Shown one piece after another: positions 59,441 to 64,000 of a stretch of DNA of 64,000 nt (position 1 is its first letter; every line of letters starts with the position of its first letter). The position numbers and the translations under genes were made by a program. The DNA lies in the NCBI GenBank assembly GCA_007258455.2, contig VDFB02270651.1:698612217-698676216 (forward strand), given 5' to 3'. The notes beneath the pieces were generated by a model. It was not told where the DNA came from, did not search any database, and saw only the letters and a program-made list of their open reading frames with translations. The stretch comes from Sequoia sempervirens. Its lineage: Eukaryota; Streptophyta; Pinopsida; Cupressales; Cupressaceae.

Positions 59441-59669
59441 CCCTGATTCATTAGGGAATTCATATATCAAGGGGTTCTCAACATAGATAGGTGTGTCTAC
59501 TAGTTGATCTATGATCACTTATCCTTTTATTTCATTGCGCTTTATGTACTTTATGTCAAATTCAGTGAATATCATTACCCATTTTTCCACTTGCCCAGTG
59601 AGAATTTCTTTGAATAACAAGTATTTCAATGGATCAATATTTGAAATAAGTTTTATTTGATGTGACAAC
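59440..59669 (-). pseudogene. RNase H/connection remnant of Tat-C, cut by copia-F
   Basis: This is the counterpart of 7440-7673. Alignment to Tat-A stops at ACAACT (59665-59670), where copia-F enters. Tat-A reads straight through, showing the uninterrupted site. Confidence 0.8.
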
Positions 59670-61139
59670 TATTGGAAATATGTGCCTCAATCTCACAGGC
59701 TAAAAACTCTGGAAGAGCAAAGTTGGTATGACCTTCATTGAGTTTGGCCGACTAGCAGCTGTGAAACCTTATGAAATTTTTAGGTCGCCAAGACCTTGTT
59801 AATGTCTTGTCGAATGGAGCCTATCACTATGACAGTTTCTATTTCTCACCGCTAAGGGAGATCTCTAGCCGACAGTTCATTCTTATCGGATATTGGGGAG
59901 ACCCTTGGCCAAAAAGGCTTGGTTTGGTATGAAGTCTTACCAATATGGAAAGTCTCACCAATAAGTATTCACTTGGAGTCTTCAGGGTAACATGGAGGCT
60001 TCGCTATGAAGTCTTGGTGACATATGTTTGTCTCACCGATGCTGATCAGGGTAACATGGAAGCCTCGGTAAGAAGTCTTTCCAATGGTTGGTTCTCTCGC
60101 CGATAGGTATGAACATTGGTGTAATGTCCTGGTGATAGCGGTAAGTCCTACTAAAATTGGTGTTTGTTAACGGGTGTCTTCGGTGAGACTCATAGCGACT
60201 GGAGTCTTTGGGGAAAGGTGTGAAAATTCAGAGTAATGTCTCAACAATAGCCTAAGTCTTGTCGACGAGTGTGCTTTTCGATATGACTTGAAGGCTCGGT
60301 GTGATCTCTTGGTGAATGATGAAGTCTTGCTTATGGAAATGCTAACATCTATGTGACTTTGGAACTTCGGTATGATATCTCATCAAAAACAATGGTCTTG
60401 GTGAATAGCGATACAAGTGATGATCATCTGTATGATGTCTTGGTGACAAGGAAAAGTATAAGCAACAATTTTATGAACTTGGTGTAACCTCTTGCCGATA
60501 GTGATGACTCTTGGTGACATCGATGGTTAAGTCTTGTGGCATCAGGTAGACATGGTTAGTGTCTCACCGACATGTGAATACATTGTGAATGCCTTTGATC
60601 GATTGACCATCCTACGTGGTTCGTCCTCGACCAATCAGAGAAGCCAAATGGGAACCGCTAGCAGTTGGACTGTTGCGGCCATTACTGAGAGGAAGCTCGA
60701 TAGACAAGGGCATCATGGTTATACTCAAAGATTGAAGATTATGATCAATTTTGATGGTTGGATGAACAGTTGGATGAACGGTTCGATGTATGATTAGTGT
60801 GAATCAGATTCTGAGAGTATTGTAACTTGAATATTTTGTACAAGGTTGATCATTGTGAATGTTGCTGTAAACTAACATGAGAAAGATAAGTTTGATCTCT
60901 ATATGTAATTCTTATTATTGTAATACAAAGTGACTTCTCTTGGTGTGGTGGGTTTTTCTCCCGTAAGGGTTTTCCCACGTAAATCTGGTGTTCATGTGTG
61001 TATGTTTAATTCTCTATTTCTATTATTGCTTTCAAGTGTATCTTAATTGGACTATAATTGAAAATTTAAAAGTATCTCCGCATTCTTCCCTGAGGTTTTG
61101 ACATTACAAGATTTGTTTCCATACTTAGCTTTCCTTACA
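59670..61139 (+). repeat. 5' LTR of copia-F
   Basis: It is about 1470 bases, starting TATTGGAAATATG (probably TGTTGG originally) and ending CTTACA. The conserved motif of many plant copia LTRs, GGGTTTTTCTCCC then GGGTTTTCCCACGTAAATC, lies at 60949-60985. Much of the LTR consists of loosely repeated GTCTYRCCGAT-like words. The frame 60534-60797 inside it shows no known domain. Confidence 0.8.
59983..60110. repeat. 64-bp imperfect tandem repeat in the copia-F LTR
   Basis: CAGGGTAACATGGA occurs at 59983-59996 and 60047-60060. The following 50 bases are also alike, giving two 64-bp units. Confidence 0.7.
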
Positions 61140-61141
61140 AG

Positions 61142-61154
61142 TGGTATCAGAGCC
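61142..61154 (+). promoter_or_regulatory. Primer-binding site of copia-F
   Basis: TGGTATCAGAGCC lies two bases after the LTR, complementary to the 3' end of initiator-Met tRNA as in most plant copia elements. Confidence 0.85.
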
Positions 61155-61255
61155 TGTCTAGTTGTGTTATCCTTGTGGGTACATTGGGTTTTCTGAGTCA
61201 ATTTATGTTCAGTGGGAGTCTTGTAGAAGTTTGCTAATTTGAATTACAGGTTAAG

Positions 61256-62040
61256 ATGGAAAGCACATCAGGAAAGATTGAAATTGAGAAATTCAATGGT
61301 AGCAATTTTGAGTTGTGGAAACTTAAAATGGAAGATCTATTGGTTGATCATGATCTGTGGATTGTTGTGTCTGGAACGAAGCCTACAGGCATGAAACAAG
61401 AAGATTTGGACATTGCAGATAGAATATCAAAGGGGATGATAAGGCTCTGTTTAGCAGACTCTATTCTTCTGAATGTTCATTAAGAAAAGACTGCATCTTC
61501 CTTGTGGAAAAGACTGGTAGCTATTTATTAGGGCAAGTCCTTGGTGAATATTTTTTTCTTGAGGAAGAAGTTGTACTCTTTGAGAATGCAAGGAGGGTCT
61601 GTTGCTGATCATTTGAATGCATTCAACATGTTGATTACACAATTAACATCTGTGGGTGTGAAGATTGATGAAGAGGATTGATGTATGCTATTATTATGTT
61701 CTTTGCTAGATTCTTGGGATCACCTGGTGATGGCTATTGGGAGTACGACATCCACTTTTACGATGGAAGACATTGTTGCTTCTTTGTTATTAGAAGAGAT
61801 GAGAAGGAAATATTCTAAGATGGTGAAGGAGACTCTTTCTGTTAGAGGCAGATCGAAAGATAAAGGAAAGAAGAAGGACAAGAAGTCCAAATCAAAATCA
61901 GAGGGGAGATCAAAGTCTCCTAGAAAGAAGTCCAAAGTGAAGTGCTAGAATTGTGGGCAACCTGGTCATGTCTGAAAGGATTGTAAAAAGGAGAAGAAGA
62001 AGAAGAAGTATTCTTACGACAATGATTCTTCTTAGAGTGA
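61256..62040 (+). pseudogene. Gag of copia-F
   Basis: The start ATG at 61256 is 100 bases after the primer site. IEIEKFNGSNFELWKLKMED is the typical N-terminus. A TAA at 61481 interrupts, then the frame continues with KLYSLRMQEGG-type sequence (61565-61600). The second open piece (61685-61948) has SLLDSWDHLVMAIG and a Lys/Ser-rich basic region. The zinc knuckle CX2CX4HX4C at 61943-61984 contains two stops (TAG at 61946, TGA at 61973), both fitting single C-to-T or G-to-A changes. Confidence 0.85.
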
Positions 62041-62248
62041 TGCAGATGCCTTCATTGCAGCCTTGGCTACACAGGCATCAGATGATGTATGGCTGATAGA
62101 TTCTAGAGCATCTTTCCACATGACATCTCATAGAGACTGGTTCATGAAGTATGAAAAATACGATGGTGGAAAGGTGTATTTGGCAAGTGATTCATCATTG
62201 GAAATAGTTGGTCGTGGAAGAGTTAGAATTTAATTCCTTGATGGAAGA
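62041..62248 (+). pseudogene. Protease domain of copia-F
   Basis: WLIDSRASFHMTSHRDWF is in frame from 62090. The catalytic Asp (62099-62101) is present, but the Gly of the D-S-G-A motif is Arg (AGA at 62105-62107), a single G-to-A change that should disable the enzyme. A stop at 62231 ends this frame just before the integrase piece. Confidence 0.75.
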
Positions 62249-63460
62249 GTGAAGGGAATTAATGATGTAATGCATATACTAGGTCTAGCTCAAAACTTAC
62301 TTTTTGTTAGTATGCTGAATGATATTGGAGTCCAAGTCATTATCTCTGGAAATGGTTGCAAGATGACTAGAGGCTCTATTGTGCTAGCAAGATGTGCTCG
62401 TGTTGGTACCTTGTATAAGCTCGATGCACATGTTGTGCAAAGCAATAGTGTCTCTACCAAGTCAAAGAAAGCTACTCATGGAGGAAAAGAGGAAAATGTT
62501 CCTGACAGTGTAAACTCTATGGAAGTTAAACTTCGAACAGAAAAGACTATGCTTTGGCATCATAGGCTTGGCCACATTGGTGAGAAAGGTTTAAAAACCT
62601 TGAAGAATAAAAACTTGGTTGAGGGGCTTGAAGATTGTAACCTCGAATTTGAATTATGTGAGCATTGTATATATGGAAAACAACATCGTGTTTCATTTTA
62701 TTCCAGTCCTCACAAATCTTCTGGTTTGCTTGATTATATACATTATGAATTTTTTGGTCTAGTGAATGTTCCTTCTTTGTCTAAGTCAAGGTACTATGTA
62801 TCGTTCATTGATGATTATTCAAGAAGAGCATTTGTTTATTTGTTGAAAAGTAAATTTGAAGTGTTCAGTCGGTTTAAGGAATTTAAGAACCTTGTAGAAA
62901 ATCAGAATAGAGGAAAAATAAAATGTTTAAGGATTGATAATGGCCGTGAATTTTGTTCTGATGATTCTGAGAGTATTGTAAAGATCATGGGATTAAAAGA
63001 CATAAGACTACACCTTACACTCTGCAGCAAAATGGAGTTGCAGAGAGGTTCAAGAAGATAGTGATGGAAAGAGCACAAAGTATGCTGAGCAGTGTTGGCT
63101 TGGAGGAGAAGTTTTGGGCTGAGGCAGTTGCTACATCATGTTACTTGATAAACTGTTCTCTGAATTCCGCTCTTGTTGAGAAAACACCTTTGGAAGCATG
63201 GTCTGGTAAGAAGCCCTCTTTAAGACACATTTGAGTTTTTGGCTGTGAGGCATATGCACATGTGTCGTATGAGAAAAGATCTAAATTGGAGAACAAGGTT
63301 ATCAAATGTATTTTTATTGGTTATAGTGCTGGCATAAAAGGATACAAGCTTTGGAATCCTGATACAAAGAAGGTTCTATATAGTAGAAGTGTAATCTTTC
63401 GTGAGTTGAAGCCTTCTACCTTGGATCTGCAGTTAGAGAAAAAATTAGAAAACAAAATGG
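62249..63460 (+). pseudogene. Integrase of copia-F
   Basis: This is the longest open frame in the window (270 codons, 62249-63061). The HHCC zinc site is at residues 105, 109, 137 and 140. In the core the first catalytic Asp is Glu (HYEFFG at residues 166-170, where HSDLWG is usual). The second Asp is kept (RIDNGREF, residue 230). The frame shifts near 62980. The catalytic Glu (NGVAERF, 63043-63045) and the rest (WAEAVATSCYLIN, GYKLWNPDTKKV) continue in the next frame with one TGA near 63232. Confidence 0.85.
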
Positions 63461-64000
63461 ATGTAGTTGAAATTCCTCTGACACCAAATAAAGAGGAATT
63501 GAAAATTGAAAATGTACCTAAAACTGAGGAGAGCTCAAGTAGTTCTGAGAGTTCTGATGAAGAAGAACAACCTCAGCCTCAACAAGTGAGGAGGTCAACT
63601 CGTGAAAGAAAGAAACCTGATAGGTATGGGTTCTCTTTGATAGATTCTACTTGTGCCTATGCTTTAATTTCTAGCACTGATGAGCCTAAGACTATGGAAG
63701 AGGCATTTAGAGTGTCTGATTCAAACTCTTGGTTGGAAGCCATGAATGAAGAAATGGCATCATTAGAAAATAATGATACTTGGAGTTTGGTGCCCTTGCC
63801 TAAAGGCAGAAAAGTTGTGGGTTGCAAATGGGTATTTAAAAATAAAATAGGTCTAGATGGTAGTGTGGAAAAATACAAGGCAAGGTTGGTTGCGAAGGGT
63901 TATTCCCAGGTAGAGGGAATTGATTATGGAGAAATTTTTTCTCCTGTAGCTAAGCTGACGTCCATTAGATTTCTTTTTTCACTTGCAACAACATATGACT
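63461..64000 (+). pseudogene. Linker and start of RT of copia-F, cut by the window end
   Basis: After a Glu/Ser-rich linker (63530-63600), RRSTRERKKPDRYG marks the approach to RT. The RT domain then starts with SWLEAMNEEMASL, GCKWVFKNKI, YKARLVAKGYSQ and DYGEIFSPVAKLTSIR. The frame is open from about 63233 to the last base. The YVDD active site would lie just beyond the window. Confidence 0.85.

Larger units (their letters stand above)
50779..59669 (-). mobile_element. Tat-C: second copy of the left half of Tat-A
   Basis: Positions 51931-59669 align end to end with 1-7673 in the same orientation. Identity by hand is about 95-97%, with shared stops. The copy is interrupted at 59669 by copia-F, so its RT, protease, gag and right LTR would lie to the right of the window. 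The left flank CTACC equals the right flank of Tat-A. A T-rich segment of roughly 60 bases near 57595-57655 is absent from Tat-A. Confidence 0.9.
59670..64000 (+). mobile_element. Copia-F: Ty1/copia element, runs off the window
   Basis: 5' LTR, initiator-Met primer site, gag, protease, integrase and the start of RT follow on the plus strand, the copia order (integrase before RT). It is inserted in the RNase H region of Tat-C. The empty site in Tat-A predicts a target duplication ACAAC. It is the least decayed element here, but still has stops in gag and a frameshift in integrase. The 3' part and 3' LTR lie beyond 64000. Confidence 0.9.

Noticed and set aside
1..59669. Tat-A and Tat-C as two independent transposition events
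   Set aside because: They share disabling stops, are closer to each other than the two LTRs of Tat-A are, and the flanks fit one insertion site. Independent insertion into two copia-D copies at the same 5-mer is possible but much less economical.
60534..60797. 87-codon frame in the copia-F LTR
   Set aside because: It lies within the LTR, shows no known domain and has no sign of coding constraint.

Overview
This window looks like a stretch of a large seed-plant nuclear genome, possibly a gymnosperm. That guess rests on deeply nested, strongly decayed LTR retrotransposons, AT-rich DNA and Tat/Athila/copia-type plant families. I find no intact host gene, no tRNA or rRNA gene and no CRISPR array. 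Almost every base can be assigned to an LTR retrotransposon or to something inserted in one. All coding regions carry stops or frameshifts, and the longest uninterrupted reading frame is 270 codons.

Layout. (1) Positions 1-20989 hold Tat-A, a minus-strand Ty3/gypsy element of the Tat type: a partial 3' LTR (1-315), an oppositely transcribed plant-mobile-domain gene (773-3060), then integrase, archaeal-type RNase H, RNase H and RT (5600-8692), a foreign 3.2-kb insertion (8693-about 11917), linker, protease and gag (11918-17130), a leader, and the 5' LTR (19632-20989). (2) 20990-21702 and 38349-39450 are two halves of a broken copia element's leader and gag (copia-D right part), split by Tat-B. 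(3) Tat-B, 21703-38348, is a complete but decayed minus-strand Tat element with both LTRs. It has its own antisense plant-mobile-domain gene and a probable captured leucine-rich-repeat fragment. (4) 39450-50302 is a plus-strand Athila-like element (Athila-E) in an unusual order: downstream accessory/env-like region, polypurine tract, one LTR (42178-43167), then primer site, gag, protease, RT, RNase H and integrase. (5) 50303-50778 is the left LTR and start of the leader of copia-D, inserted in the Athila-E integrase. (6) 50779-59669 is Tat-C, a second copy of the left half of Tat-A. (7) From 59670 to the window end is copia-F, inserted into Tat-C.

Main inference. Tat-A and Tat-C appear to be two copies of one insertion. 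Their outer flanks share the same 5-bp target duplication (CTACC). The left flank of Tat-C is the start of copia-D and the right flank of Tat-A reads as its continuation. The single Athila-E LTR sits between the 3' end of one Athila internal region and the 5' end of another. The simplest explanation is unequal crossing-over between the two LTRs of an Athila-E element that already carried copia-D and the Tat element, giving a tandem duplication with a period near 51.9 kb. The window shows the junction and most of one period.

A second pattern worth testing: in each Tat family the probable intron of the antisense gene and the gag leader at the other end of the element carry the same short family-specific minisatellite motif in opposite orientation.
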